64,000 bases of DNA from NCBI RefSeq assembly GCF_900182915.1, contig NZ_FXUG01000018.1:62001-126000 (forward strand). The letters are read 5' to 3'. The number at the start of each line of letters is the position of its first letter. Positions within the stretch are counted from its first letter, which is position 1. Source of the DNA: Neorhodopirellula lusitana. Its GTDB lineage: Bacteria > Planctomycetota > Planctomycetia > Pirellulales > Pirellulaceae. This document shows, piece by piece, positions 46,972-56,996 of this stretch. A program made the position numbers and the translations under genes. Below the pieces are notes generated by a model, which was not told where the DNA came from, ran no database searches, and saw only the letters and a program-made list of their open reading frames with translations.

Positions 46972-49461
46972 TCACACCTTAGCTTGTCGCCGACGGCGGA
47001 ACCAAACCATCCCGACGACGATTGCTAAGGGTACCCCGATGATTCCGATCGCTTGGACCCAGGCACTCATGAGCACGATTTTGTTGACCAGCGAATTATG
47101 TTGGTCCGCGGTCACAGGCATTTGACCGGCGTACTTGGCAACGTGGTGCAGCAGGTTCACGGCTAACGATTCATTGGGAATGTTTTGGTGGCACGCTAGA
47201 CAAGCGCCTTCGCGGCTCATCCGTGCTCGTTCGTCGTTATTGAGTGCTCGCGACAACTTAAAGTGGTGCCCGATCGTTTGCAGTTGATTGCCTTCCTCAT
47301 CCACGATCCGGGACCAATCATCCGGCAAATTTTCAATCGATTCGAGTTGGGGTTTCGTTTTCTTAGGAAGAATCGTTCCGTCGACGGTTTCCAAATCCAC
47401 AAACACGCGGTCGCTAGGCGGACGCGTCGAGCGACCACCGTCGATCCCGTAACCCAGCGCCTTCTCCGACGCGTGACACGACTCACAACTGCGAGCGTTC
47501 TTGGTCATCGTGTGGGGCTGCGTCGGCGACATATCAATCGCGAGCTGTCCGCCGTCGCCACCACCTTCGGTGCCTTCGGGTGTCTTGAAAATATGGTTCG
47601 TTAAGATCGGCTTGCCATCCGCGCCGATTACCGTGACCGATGGCTGACACCCCGGTGCGAGCGGCGTGACACGGCCTTCGCCATTGACGCCCAACATCGG
47701 TTCTTCCCAACGCAAGTAGCTGCGATTCTCGGTGATCTTGCCAGGGATAATCGTGTCGTAACCTGTCTCGCCTCGATCCGTGCGGTGCTCGGGTTCTTGG
47801 TGCTTCCGTCCCGCTGCCACCCAATCAAAATTGGACTTCGACTCATTGCATTCGGGACACTGATCTTTTTGGGAAAAGTCGATCTTCACATGGCATCCGT
47901 AACACTGTGGTGCCCAAGACGCATGACATGAATAGCATTCCATTTCCTTCAAGTGGCTCGCGACGCCACTCATCGCAACGGTGCCTTCCAAACTCAGCTT
48001 GCCAGTGTCTTTGATCTTTTTAAGAGTCGACGTGCGAATGTCCTTGCCAGCGGCAGTGTGCACAATAATGTCCTTACCATCGCGAACGACATTCCCATAA
48101 GGATTGCCTCGTGCAGTCAACAAATATCCGTCTTGAGGGTCATAAATCGTGCCTTGGGAAGTATGCGATTCCAGTTGGGTCGTGAGTCCCCGTGGGGCTC
48201 CCGTGGCGGCCGAATCCTGATACTCATCCATAAATCCCAGCGGTAAGTCCCAAGGGTAAATATCCGGTGTACCGTGGCAATCACTGCATTCAATTTGCAC
48301 CGACCCCAGATTAGCGGCTGCTAAGAACCCGTCACCGTGCACGTCAATTGACGTGTGGCAATCTTGGCAAGTCATGCCTTTTTGGTAGTGAATGTCCTGT
48401 TCCATTGCGATGTAATGCTTCGTGTGCAACTTCGGTTGCGCCGATCCATCAGCCGCATAAGGTGCCTCGTAAGGCGTCTCCATCAACCCCTGAAACGAAA
48501 CACCGATTCGTTTGCCGCGATCGTGACACGTCGTGCAGGTTTCCACCGGAATCCCCGAATACGTTTCCTCATGCACGGTGACCTTGGCTTCCCGTGTACC
48601 CTGGATGCTGTGCACCAACATGTGCCCCGGAGACTCATGGTCGATCGATGGGTCATCGCCCTCATAAAAGGCTTCGTTTCCATAGGGAACATGACATGCG
48701 CTACAGCCCATGCCTCGATAATCACCTCTTTCTTGGCGTCCTTTGACCGCTAAGTGACAACGCTGGCATTCCTGACGAATGTAGGTGTACGCCGCCAAAG
48801 TCGGGTCTTCGTTGAGTTGATCCAATTGATCGAAGCGGAGTGCTTCTGGCAACGCTTCATGCCGGTCAACGAACACTTGCGGTTCCATTTCCTTCAGCTT
48901 CGCCATGTATGCCTTGTAGGCTTTGCTTCCTGAGCGGGCGTCGGGGTCACTGGGGTTTTCGACCGCGTAGTTTCCGTACTTGTGCTCATACCCGGTCAGC
49001 CCACCAAACGACCAACAAACCCCTTGGATCTTTCCAGCCTCGGTCATCATCAAGCTTCGCCACTGCACATCCACATGCGTTGGGTGACATCGACCGCAAG
49101 TGTCCTCATTCACCCAGGGCGACCCTGGATCGGGATAGAAGTCATCGCCACCGTGGGCAATGGCTTTGTCTTGTGTTTCCGTGGGATCGCCGTTGTGGCA
49201 GACAATGCAGCCAGCGTTGTCTCCCAGTTCGGCGCCCAAGGCCATGATCTGCTGCATCATTTCGGATCCCGACTCGCGGATCAGTTCAATTTCCCCGTGG
49301 CAGGCCATGCATCCGCTGGACGCCGATTCCGGGAAGGCGTCCAGCATTTTCTCGCCCGCCATTGATGGCGCTGACGGCATCGCAACGAGTGCGAGCGTTG
49401 CTAGAGCAAAAGCCGATAGGATTTGTCGTGCCAACTGTCGAGGCGTCTGGACCGAACACAT
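46972..49461 (-). CDS. Multihaem c-type cytochrome, 12 CxxCH motifs, membrane-anchored
   Basis: 829 residues from the ATG at 49461, which gives a signal peptide ending near SMAG; an ATG at 49506 is a credible alternative and the longest frame (49710) is not. Twelve CxxCH motifs are spread along the chain (CMACH, CIVCH, CGRCH, CQRCH, CSACH, CTTCH, CQDCH, CSDCH, CYSCH, CYGCH, CESCH and CLACH). A thirteenth site reads CPECN, without the His ligand. A membrane helix (about 800-820) with an Arg-rich end closes the protein. It should transfer electrons in the periplasm, possibly for respiration or to surface acceptors. No partner gene is adjacent. Confidence 0.9.
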   Translation of the reverse strand: MCSVQTPRQLARQILSAFALATLALVAMPSAPSMAGEKMLDAFPESASSGCMACHGEIELIRESGSEMMQQIMALGAELGDNAGCIVCHNGDPTETQDKAIAHGGDDFYPDPGSPWVNEDTCGRCHPTHVDVQWRSLMMTEAGKIQGVCWSFGGLTGYEHKYGNYAVENPSDPDARSGSKAYKAYMAKLKEMEPQVFVDRHEALPEALRFDQLDQLNEDPTLAAYTYIRQECQRCHLAVKGRQERGDYRGMGCSACHVPYGNEAFYEGDDPSIDHESPGHMLVHSIQGTREAKVTVHEETYSGIPVETCTTCHDRGKRIGVSFQGLMETPYEAPYAADGSAQPKLHTKHYIAMEQDIHYQKGMTCQDCHTSIDVHGDGFLAAANLGSVQIECSDCHGTPDIYPWDLPLGFMDEYQDSAATGAPRGLTTQLESHTSQGTIYDPQDGYLLTARGNPYGNVVRDGKDIIVHTAAGKDIRTSTLKKIKDTGKLSLEGTVAMSGVASHLKEMECYSCHASWAPQCYGCHVKIDFSQKDQCPECNESKSNFDWVAAGRKHQEPEHRTDRGETGYDTIIPGKITENRSYLRWEEPMLGVNGEGRVTPLAPGCQPSVTVIGADGKPILTNHIFKTPEGTEGGGDGGQLAIDMSPTQPHTMTKNARSCESCHASEKALGYGIDGGRSTRPPSDRVFVDLETVDGTILPKKTKPQLESIENLPDDWSRIVDEEGNQLQTIGHHFKLSRALNNDERARMSREGACLACHQNIPNESLAVNLLHHVAKYAGQMPVTADQHNSLVNKIVLMSAWVQAIGIIGVPLAIVVGMVWFRRRRQAKV

Positions 49462-49999
49462 AAAGACTGATCGTGGGACGAGAGTGATGAGAAGTCGCGT
49501 CAGCATACCGGGAATGTTCGCCAACTTCGTCTCTACACCCACCAACTTGCTTGATTCTTCACTGGCAAACGCCACAACGCTCAGAATTCGCCGGTCGACT
49601 GGTATCGCTAGCTCTGTTGACGCTGGGTCGCTTGCCCACGGATTCATCCAAAAGTTCACAAACCAAGGCGTGCCCGATTTGCGAATTGCAATAAATGCCT
49701 GATTCACCAAGACACCAGTGATTCGTTCAGTCTAATTCTTAGGATGCGACCGGGCGGCTTGCGCCGTTCCGCTACGTTTTGTCTTTTTCCCGGTTGAATT
49801 TCGAAGTCTGGCGACTCCGGCTACCGGAAGATTGAGAGCTAGCAAAGCACGAGCGATTCCTCCAAGTTTAGTTTTTGGGTTGATCTTTCCGTGGCGTAGG
49901 CTTCTAGCCTGCGATTTTTGATGAGCATGAATTAGCAGGCAGGACGCACCCCACGTTTCAATCTGGACAAAGAACTAACGAGGGTTTCTACCTAACCGA
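49462..49999. other. 538-bp gap upstream of the multihaem cytochrome
   Basis: No gene is supported. The part next to the cytochrome could encode a longer N-terminus if an upstream start is used. At 49802-49823 lies a short element whose core is the reverse complement of the one at 28151-28160, in line with a dispersed intergenic repeat. The promoters of the cytochrome and of the DapA-like gene must lie here; neither could be placed. Confidence 0.4.
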
Positions 50000-50994
<995 letters not shown>

Positions 50995-50998
<4 letters not shown>

Positions 50999-52434
50999 GC
51001 ACTCCCTACCCACGAATTGCCGGACTGAAAGATTACCAAGCGTTCACGGAGCACTTGAAACAGTCCAACATCGAAATGCCTGGCGACGAAGAAGTGCGTT
51101 CCGGCTCAGACAGCCCTTTGGGAAAACCACTGGAAGTCCATGGCCGCACCATTGGCAATCGCTTTTGCATCCTGCCGATGGAAGGTTGGGACGGTACTCG
51201 CGACGGGAAACCAACCGAACTGACTCGCCGCCGCTGGCGCAATTTCGGCTTAAGCGGTGCCAAGTTAATTTGGGGCGGCGAAGCAGTCGCGGTGCGGAAC
51301 GACGGACGGGCGAACCCGAACCAATTGGTCATCAACGAAACCAACCTCAGCGACATCGCCTCGCTACGACAAGAACTGGTCGAGGCACACGAGGAAGCGT
51401 TCGAAACCAGTGACGACCTGATGGTTGGCATCCAACTGACTCATTCAGGACGCTTCGCACGGCCCAACGATAAAAAGCGACTCGAACCACGAACCGTTCA
51501 GCGAAACACGGCGTTGGACCGACGCGCCGGCGTGACAGACGACTCAGCAATCTTGAGTGATGATGAACTGAGCCAGCTGATTGATGACTTCATCGTCGCC
51601 GCCGTCGCTGCTGAAAAGGCCGGCTTCGCTTTTGTTGATGTCAAACATTGCCACGGATACCTGGGCCATGAATTGCTAGCTGGCGTCGACCGCCCCGGCC
51701 GATACGGCGGCAGCCTCGAGAATCGGTCTCGGTTCTTACGCGAAATCGTTGAGGGCATTCGCGGTGCTACCCAGCTCGAAATTGGTGTCCGGTTATCTGT
51801 CTTCGACTACGTTCCCTTTTGTCCGGGTGAAGATCGAACCGGTGTCCCCGACGCGGACGCGGAACCGCACAAGGTGTTCGGCTCAACGCCCGATGGCCTG
51901 GGGATGGATCTGACCGAGCCATCGAAGTTCATTCAGCTCATGCATGACCTGGGTATCCGCATGGTCTGCACGACCGCCGGCAGCCCCTACTACAACCCAC
52001 ATATCCAGCGTCCGGCGTACTTCCCACCCAGCGATGGCTACCATCCACCCGAGGACCCCTTGGCCGGCGTGGCCCGGCAGATCGCCGCAGTGGCCCAACT
52101 GAAACAAGATCACCCCGAGATGCTGTTCATTGGGTCCGGCTACACGTACCTGCAAGACTACCTGCCAAATGTCGGGCAAGCGGTTGTCGATCGCGGCATG
52201 GCCGATTCCATTGGCCTGGGCCGGATGGTGCTGTCTTATCCGGACTTGCCCGCCGATGTACTCCGGGGCAGCGTCTGGCAGCGCAAGAAGGTTTGCCGCA
52301 CGTTCAGTGACTGCACAACCGCACCGCGACAAGGCATCATCAGCGGCTGCTATCCACTGGACCCGTTCTACAAGAAGATGGACGAGCGAAAGCAACTTCA
52401 AGAAATCAAGAAGGCACTCGCCAACCCAGCATAA
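50995..52434 (+). CDS. NADH:flavin oxidoreductase of the old yellow enzyme family
   Basis: 479 residues. FMN-barrel features are visible: [14 protein letters not shown] at the first strand, [23 protein letters not shown] with the conserved His pair, [13 protein letters not shown], and [15 protein letters not shown] leading to [13 protein letters not shown]. There is no C-terminal Fe-S/FAD extension of the 2,4-dienoyl-CoA reductase type. It probably reduces or isomerises an unsaturated carbonyl compound. It is co-translated with the DapA-like aldolase, so the two may act on the same keto compound. A strong terminator follows 26 bp after the stop. Confidence 0.88.
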
Positions 52435-52460
52435 AGTCGGCTGATCGACAACGTTCAAAC

Positions 52461-52496
52461 AAAAAACGGACGGGCAGTATTGCCCGTCCGTTTTTT
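52461..52496. terminator. Strong bidirectional Rho-independent terminator
   Basis: A 16-bp perfect stem (aaaaaacggacgggca and its complement) with loop gtat is followed by seven T on + and six on -. It ends the DapA/OYE operon on + and would end the NRDE gene fragment on -. The core pairs with the terminator at 57783-57812 in design and sequence (see finding). Confidence 0.95.
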
Positions 52497-52550
52497 TGTT
52501 GCTTCACTCAAGGAAGAGCGGCGAATCAATCGCCGCTTCTAACACTTAAT

Positions 52551-52703
52551 CGCTTACGAGACCTTGGCCTTGGTGCGAGCTTCTCGCAGACCGCGGCTCA
52601 AGATGTCTCGCAGCATCGGTGAGTAGTCTTCGTACTTGTTTTGGTCCGGAGCACCATTGCTGAACTGATAGATCGCATCGCGAGGTTTCACACCCAGTGC
52701 AAT
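52551..52703. repeat. Left copy of a 153-bp direct repeat
   Basis: Matches 57850-58002 with 7 differences over 153 positions by hand alignment. Homology stops sharply after 52703 (aat, then tccgctc versus cagcgaa). The two copies bound the ietA/ietS segment. Confidence 0.93.
52554..52703 (-). pseudogene. 3' fragment of an NRDE/TANGO2 family gene (last 49 codons)
   Basis: The fragment starts at IALGVKPRDA and runs 49 codons to a TAA at 52554-52556, identical in amino acid sequence to the end of the intact gene at 57853-58629. About 209 N-terminal codons are absent. Reading on in the same frame beyond 52703 meets a TGA within six codons, and no start is present, so it cannot be a gene on its own. 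All seven DNA differences from the intact copy are silent third-position changes. Confidence 0.95.
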
Positions 52704-52722
52704 TCCGCTCTGGCAACCTCAC

Positions 52723-53235
52723 GTGCGTTTGATTCTAGTTACTGCCGCCGGTTGCCAACCATGCGAACTGCAAAAGCGTTCCATGCCCGATGACGTTCGC
52801 TACGAAACTGTGGACATCGCGAGGGTGAACGCAAAGGGCCACAACATCCGCATGACGCCAACGCTGATGGTTTTCGTCGGTGGAAAACTCGAACACACCT
52901 CCAGCGGCCTACTTCGCGGCGACCGCTTGCAAGCGTTCCTGGACCGCTCGGGCGTCGGCGAAAGCGACGACGCCGATTTGTCCGACAACCTGAGCCCATG
53001 GAGCAACCCTCGCCGCTCGTACCGTGACTTTGAAAGAGGCCCCATCCGCGACCGCTTCGCGTGGTGGCTGCTTGGCAAATGGCTTGGCTTCGATGGCGCC
53101 GGTTTGATGATGATTTTACCCTGGCTACTAAAAGCAAGACGAAGCAGTCAGAATAGGACGCATAAAGAAAAGTCCCGGTGGAAGGTGAGCAATCGCCAAA
53201 CAGTCAGGCGCAAGCGACCCAAAATGAAGCAATAG
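52723..53235 (+). CDS. Thioredoxin-like protein with C-terminal extension
   Basis: 170 residues from a GTG. Residues 1-75 match a thioredoxin/glutaredoxin-like fold with a redox CQPC (residues 11-14), a VDIARVNAKG second strand and a cis-Pro region, MTPTLMVFVGGK. A hydrophobic stretch around 118-138 (RFAWWLLGKWLGFDGAGLMM) may contact the membrane, and the tail is Arg/Lys-rich. The start lies only 20 bp inside the repeat border, without a clear ribosome site, so the gene's original promoter or N-terminus may have been cut. Function in the island unknown. Confidence 0.65.
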   Translation: MRLILVTAAGCQPCELQKRSMPDDVRYETVDIARVNAKGHNIRMTPTLMVFVGGKLEHTSSGLLRGDRLQAFLDRSGVGESDDADLSDNLSPWSNPRRSYRDFERGPIRDRFAWWLLGKWLGFDGAGLMMILPWLLKARRSSQNRTHKEKSRWKVSNRQTVRRKRPKMKQ

Positions 53236-53473
53236 GCAAGGCATTCATGCGAGATTTACTACGCGATTCCGGCATCGCGGTCGATTTTGAGCTGCAATGA
53301 CGGGTGTTTGCTAGGATAAGCGTGGGGTAGAGCGACGAAAGACGCATCATTTTGTGCGGCGGAGCATGTTGCGATCTGGACGCTCACTAGCGGAATTTGG
53401 TTTAAACCACCGTCCGGTTCGCTTCAGCCCGCGATAAGTCTGACATTCACTTGACTCTTACTTAATTGATTCA

Positions 53474-54520
53474 TTGGCCACAGCGACGCAAATCAAAGCA
53501 CTCATTGACAGCTACGGATCGGGCGATGACGCCCGATTTCGGTCGGTGGCGATGCAGATTGCGGCCTCGGCAGCAAAGAAGGGGCAACAACGTCTGGCAG
53601 ACCAACTTCGAGAGATGCTCGAGACAATGCCTCGTCAACCCGTGACGTCGCCGACAGTGGGCCGAGCCAGAGCGGTTCCTATCTCGAAACCACCCGAGTC
53701 GCTTGAAGAGCTGGTCGTCGCCAGCTACCCAAACACGAAACTCGCAGACATGGTTCTTGCGGATCGGCATCGGCAAATGTTGGAGACGTTAGTCAAAGAG
53801 TATCGCGACCGAGACGCATTGGAAGCACATGGTTTGACGCCGCGAAGACGCCTGCTATTGGTGGGGCCGCCGGGTTGCGGGAAGACAATGACCGCTGCCG
53901 CACTTGCCGGGCAGTGCAAACTGCCTTTGATCGAAGTGCAATTGCATTCGCTCATGAGTCGATACTTAGGTGAAACAGCAACACGCTTGTTCCAAATCTT
54001 TGAAGTGATGGGAAAAAGCCCCGGTGTCTATCTCTTCGACGAGTTTGACGCGATCGGAGCTGTGCGGGATGCATCCGGCGACGTCGGTGAGGTCAGGCGT
54101 GTATTGAATTCATTCTTACAATTCCTGGAACGCTACGACGGTCAAGGCTTTGTCGTAGCGGCAACAAACCTGCTGTCGCTACTAGACCATGCGCTGCATC
54201 GGCGTTTTGATGCGATCATGCACTACGCGTTGCCGGAACCGGGCGATGCGCAGAACCTAATTAAGAACCGTTTATCGGCTTTCAAACTATCAATTGACGA
54301 CTGGGAAGCCATCGAGAAAGCATCGAGCGGTTTAAGCCACGCGGACATCGTTGCATCCGCAGAGGCAGCCGCCCGCCAGATCGTGCTAAGCGGTGGGAAA
54401 TGCATTAGGATTGACAACCTTCTGGACTGCCTGACGGAGCGGTCTGCCGTCCGATCACCTATGACTAGCACTTGCGATGCCGCCCGCCAACCAACCGTTA
54501 CGCCATCTTCGGATTCTTGA
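53474..54520 (+). CDS. ietA: IetA-like AAA ATPase
   Basis: 348 residues from a TTG start. Walker A is GPPGCGKT (131-138), Walker B is VYLFDE (185-190), sensor 1 is AATN (229-232), and an Arg finger pair lies in HRRFD (243-244). The first 75 residues form a small helical domain. This AAA ATPase, directly followed and overlapped by a subtilisin-like protease, matches the IetA/IetS pair: ietA and ietS were first described as plasmid-stability/incompatibility genes in Agrobacterium, and IetAS pairs were later listed among phage-defence systems (Gao et al. 2020). The assignment here is from gene order and motifs. Overlaps ietS by 44 bp. Confidence 0.8.
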   Translation: MATATQIKALIDSYGSGDDARFRSVAMQIAASAAKKGQQRLADQLREMLETMPRQPVTSPTVGRARAVPISKPPESLEELVVASYPNTKLADMVLADRHRQMLETLVKEYRDRDALEAHGLTPRRRLLLVGPPGCGKTMTAAALAGQCKLPLIEVQLHSLMSRYLGETATRLFQIFEVMGKSPGVYLFDEFDAIGAVRDASGDVGEVRRVLNSFLQFLERYDGQGFVVAATNLLSLLDHALHRRFDAIMHYALPEPGDAQNLIKNRLSAFKLSIDDWEAIEKASSGLSHADIVASAEAAARQIVLSGGKCIRIDNLLDCLTERSAVRSPMTSTCDAARQPTVTPSSDS

Positions 54521-56996
54521 TAGTACACTCGAGCAGTCTTTTACTGCCTACGGCGGCGGTGGTGGTGAATACAACGTTCCGGGGCGTGAACGAAAAACGC
54601 ATGCCGCCAAGCTGCGCGGCCAGTTAAAGGCAGCCAGTGACGAGGTCACAAGTCGGGGCGCAATTGATGAAAGCGGACGGTGTTTGATCACCTATCAGCT
54701 GACCGAGGATGCGGATGATGTTCTCGATAGTCTAGACCGCTCATTATCTAGAATTCGCATTCGTAGTGCGCACAAAGACGAATCTGGTTGGCGAGTCGTG
54801 GTCTCTCTTCCGATCAAGAAATTCAAGATCGTTGACAACGTCTTGTCTCGTTACGAAACGAAGAACAATGACTCCGATGACCCAGACTCTCGACCAAAGG
54901 GAGAACCTCTCGTAGCAAGGATCGACGCGATAGCGGCTACCATTCAAGAAGACCTTTGGACAGACGCTAGACCACTGCCCTCGCCGGGCGAAGAGATATG
55001 GTGGGAAGTTTGGCTAGAAGAGCTGCAGGTGGAAAGTACAGCACAGCCAACCACACTGGAGACATTTACACAGGCAGCCGCTTTAGCCGGATTCACGATA
55101 CCAACGAACTTGCGGGCGACTCGCTTTCCCGAGCGTGTTGTGCTACTTGTGCGTGGTGCGATTGAGTTTTGGCAGTCGAGCCCTTTATTGTTGCTACCGG
55201 TTGCAGAACTTCGAGCCGGCAAGTCCATCGCAGCCGATTTCGATGATTTACAGCCACGTGAATCGGCCGAGTTCGCTCACGAGTTGGCCGAAGTTCTTTC
55301 GCCACCGTCAGCCGATTCTGCAGCGGTCAGCCTGCTCGATACCGGCATCCGTTCGGGGCACCCTCTGCTCAAACCATTCGTTGATGAAAGGTGTGTCGGC
55401 ACTATTGATCCCGCTTGGTCGGCAGCGGATAGCGGCGAACAACATGGAACAGCAATGGCGGGGATCGCAGCCTATAACGACCTGACTCCCGTCATGCTCG
55501 GGCAGTCGCCTCCACCGGCACCGATCGTTTTGGAAAGCATGCGTTTAGTCGGTCCATCTGATGAAGATCGAACGGACTTGTTTGGGGAAATGACTGCCGA
55601 AGCCGTTGATCGGCTGCAGAGTATAGAACCGTCGCGGAAGCGGGCAATTTGTATCACGTCAACCACGGGCGATCCTCGTGAGGGCGCCTTGCCATCTTCA
55701 TGGTCTGCGAGCCTTGACCAGATTGCAGCGGGAGTCAGGATCAATGCGGATCAAACAATCGACAGGAATCTAGGGCAGCAACTACTATTCGTGGCGGGTG
55801 GGAACCTGCGAAACGAAATTGCCGACCCGACGATGAACTACCCGATGGTCGAACGACCCGATTTTGGTATCGAAGATCCAGGTCAAAGCTGGAATGCAAT
55901 AACAGTCGGAGCGGTTACTGATAAAGTCGATTGTGGACCAGGTTTTGATAAGCATGTCCCTATCGCACGTCCCGGACAGCTAAGCCCAACCAGTCGAACC
56001 TCAAACACTTGGATAGACCAGAAGCAACAGCAATGGCCGCTGAAGCCCGACCTTGTTTTCGAGGGAGGCAATTGGGCAAAGGACGATAGCGGTCGAGCTT
56101 GCGACCTCGAGGGTTTAGGACTTCTAACGACATGCCTTGATCCGACAAGCGGTCGGCTTGTCACCGTCACGCGAGACACCAGTCCTGCGACAGCAGCGGT
56201 TAGCGGCATGGCGGCTAGATTCTGGAACGAGTACCCGGATCTTTGGCCTGAAACCATCCGAGCCGTTATGGTGCATACGGCGGAATGGGATCATGGTTCC
56301 AAAAACCAAGTTCCCGCCACAACAAAGACCGAATTCCAAACCCGGCTTCGTCATTTTGGCTACGGGCGTCCAGACCTCGATCGAGCGAGATACAGTCTGA
56401 AGAACAAACTGAATTTGATTTACGAAGGAGAACTCCAGCCATTTCGTATGGATGCATCGGACAAAAAGGCTAAAGCCAATCAAATGCACCTGCATCGGCT
56501 TCCTTGGCCAACCCGCTCGCTGAACCAACTCGGATCTGTCGATATAGAGATGCGGGTGACCCTTTCTTACTTTATCGAGCCATCCCCTGGTCGACGCGGT
56601 TGGGGCGACTCCTTTCGGTACGCCAGCCACGGACTGCGTTTCGATGTCAAATCCCCAACGGTTACCACCGAACGCCTAATCGCTCAGTACAACAGCGAGG
56701 AGAAAGATCTAAAAACAGGCGATTTTGCCGGTCTGTCGGATCGATGGGTGATCGGTAGTCAGGGGCGTACTCGTGGATCTTTGCACAGCGATTGGTGGAC
56801 AGGAACCGCCGCAGAGCTGGCGGCTTCCGGCGAGATCATCGTCTATCCAACTACGGGATGGTGGCGAGAACGTAAGCATCTCGGCCAGGTCGAAAGCAAA
56901 GCCCGTTACAGCTTAGTCGTTCCATTGTCGGCTCCATCCGTTACTGCGGATCTGTATAGCGAGCTCGTGAATGAAGTCACCGTGGCTGCGTTGTAA
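54477..56996 (+). CDS. ietS: IetS-like subtilisin-family serine protease
   Basis: 839 residues. The N-terminus (PLRHLRILDSTLEQ) and a Gly-rich loop precede a roughly 270-residue specific domain, then the S8 peptidase domain with Asp288 (VSLLDTGIRSG), His323 (EQHGTAMAG), oxyanion Asn443 (FVAGGN) and Ser569 in RDTSPATAAVSGMAA. This Ser motif lacks the common GTSM form but keeps S and the helix start. The chain ends with a beta-rich domain of about 200 residues. No signal peptide or membrane helix is seen, so it acts in the cytosol with the IetA-like ATPase. Its partner, trigger and substrate are unknown here. Its start lies inside the end of ietA. Confidence 0.8.
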   Translation: MPPANQPLRHLRILDSTLEQSFTAYGGGGGEYNVPGRERKTHAAKLRGQLKAASDEVTSRGAIDESGRCLITYQLTEDADDVLDSLDRSLSRIRIRSAHKDESGWRVVVSLPIKKFKIVDNVLSRYETKNNDSDDPDSRPKGEPLVARIDAIAATIQEDLWTDARPLPSPGEEIWWEVWLEELQVESTAQPTTLETFTQAAALAGFTIPTNLRATRFPERVVLLVRGAIEFWQSSPLLLLPVAELRAGKSIAADFDDLQPRESAEFAHELAEVLSPPSADSAAVSLLDTGIRSGHPLLKPFVDERCVGTIDPAWSAADSGEQHGTAMAGIAAYNDLTPVMLGQSPPPAPIVLESMRLVGPSDEDRTDLFGEMTAEAVDRLQSIEPSRKRAICITSTTGDPREGALPSSWSASLDQIAAGVRINADQTIDRNLGQQLLFVAGGNLRNEIADPTMNYPMVERPDFGIEDPGQSWNAITVGAVTDKVDCGPGFDKHVPIARPGQLSPTSRTSNTWIDQKQQQWPLKPDLVFEGGNWAKDDSGRACDLEGLGLLTTCLDPTSGRLVTVTRDTSPATAAVSGMAARFWNEYPDLWPETIRAVMVHTAEWDHGSKNQVPATTKTEFQTRLRHFGYGRPDLDRARYSLKNKLNLIYEGELQPFRMDASDKKAKANQMHLHRLPWPTRSLNQLGSVDIEMRVTLSYFIEPSPGRRGWGDSFRYASHGLRFDVKSPTVTTERLIAQYNSEEKDLKTGDFAGLSDRWVIGSQGRTRGSLHSDWWTGTAAELAASGEIIVYPTTGWWRERKHLGQVESKARYSLVVPLSAPSVTADLYSELVNEVTVAAL

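Noticed and set aside
54477-56996. IetS-like protein as an ordinary secreted subtilase.
   Set aside because: No signal peptide or anchor is seen, the N-terminal 280 residues are of a specific type, and the gene overlaps an AAA ATPase gene.
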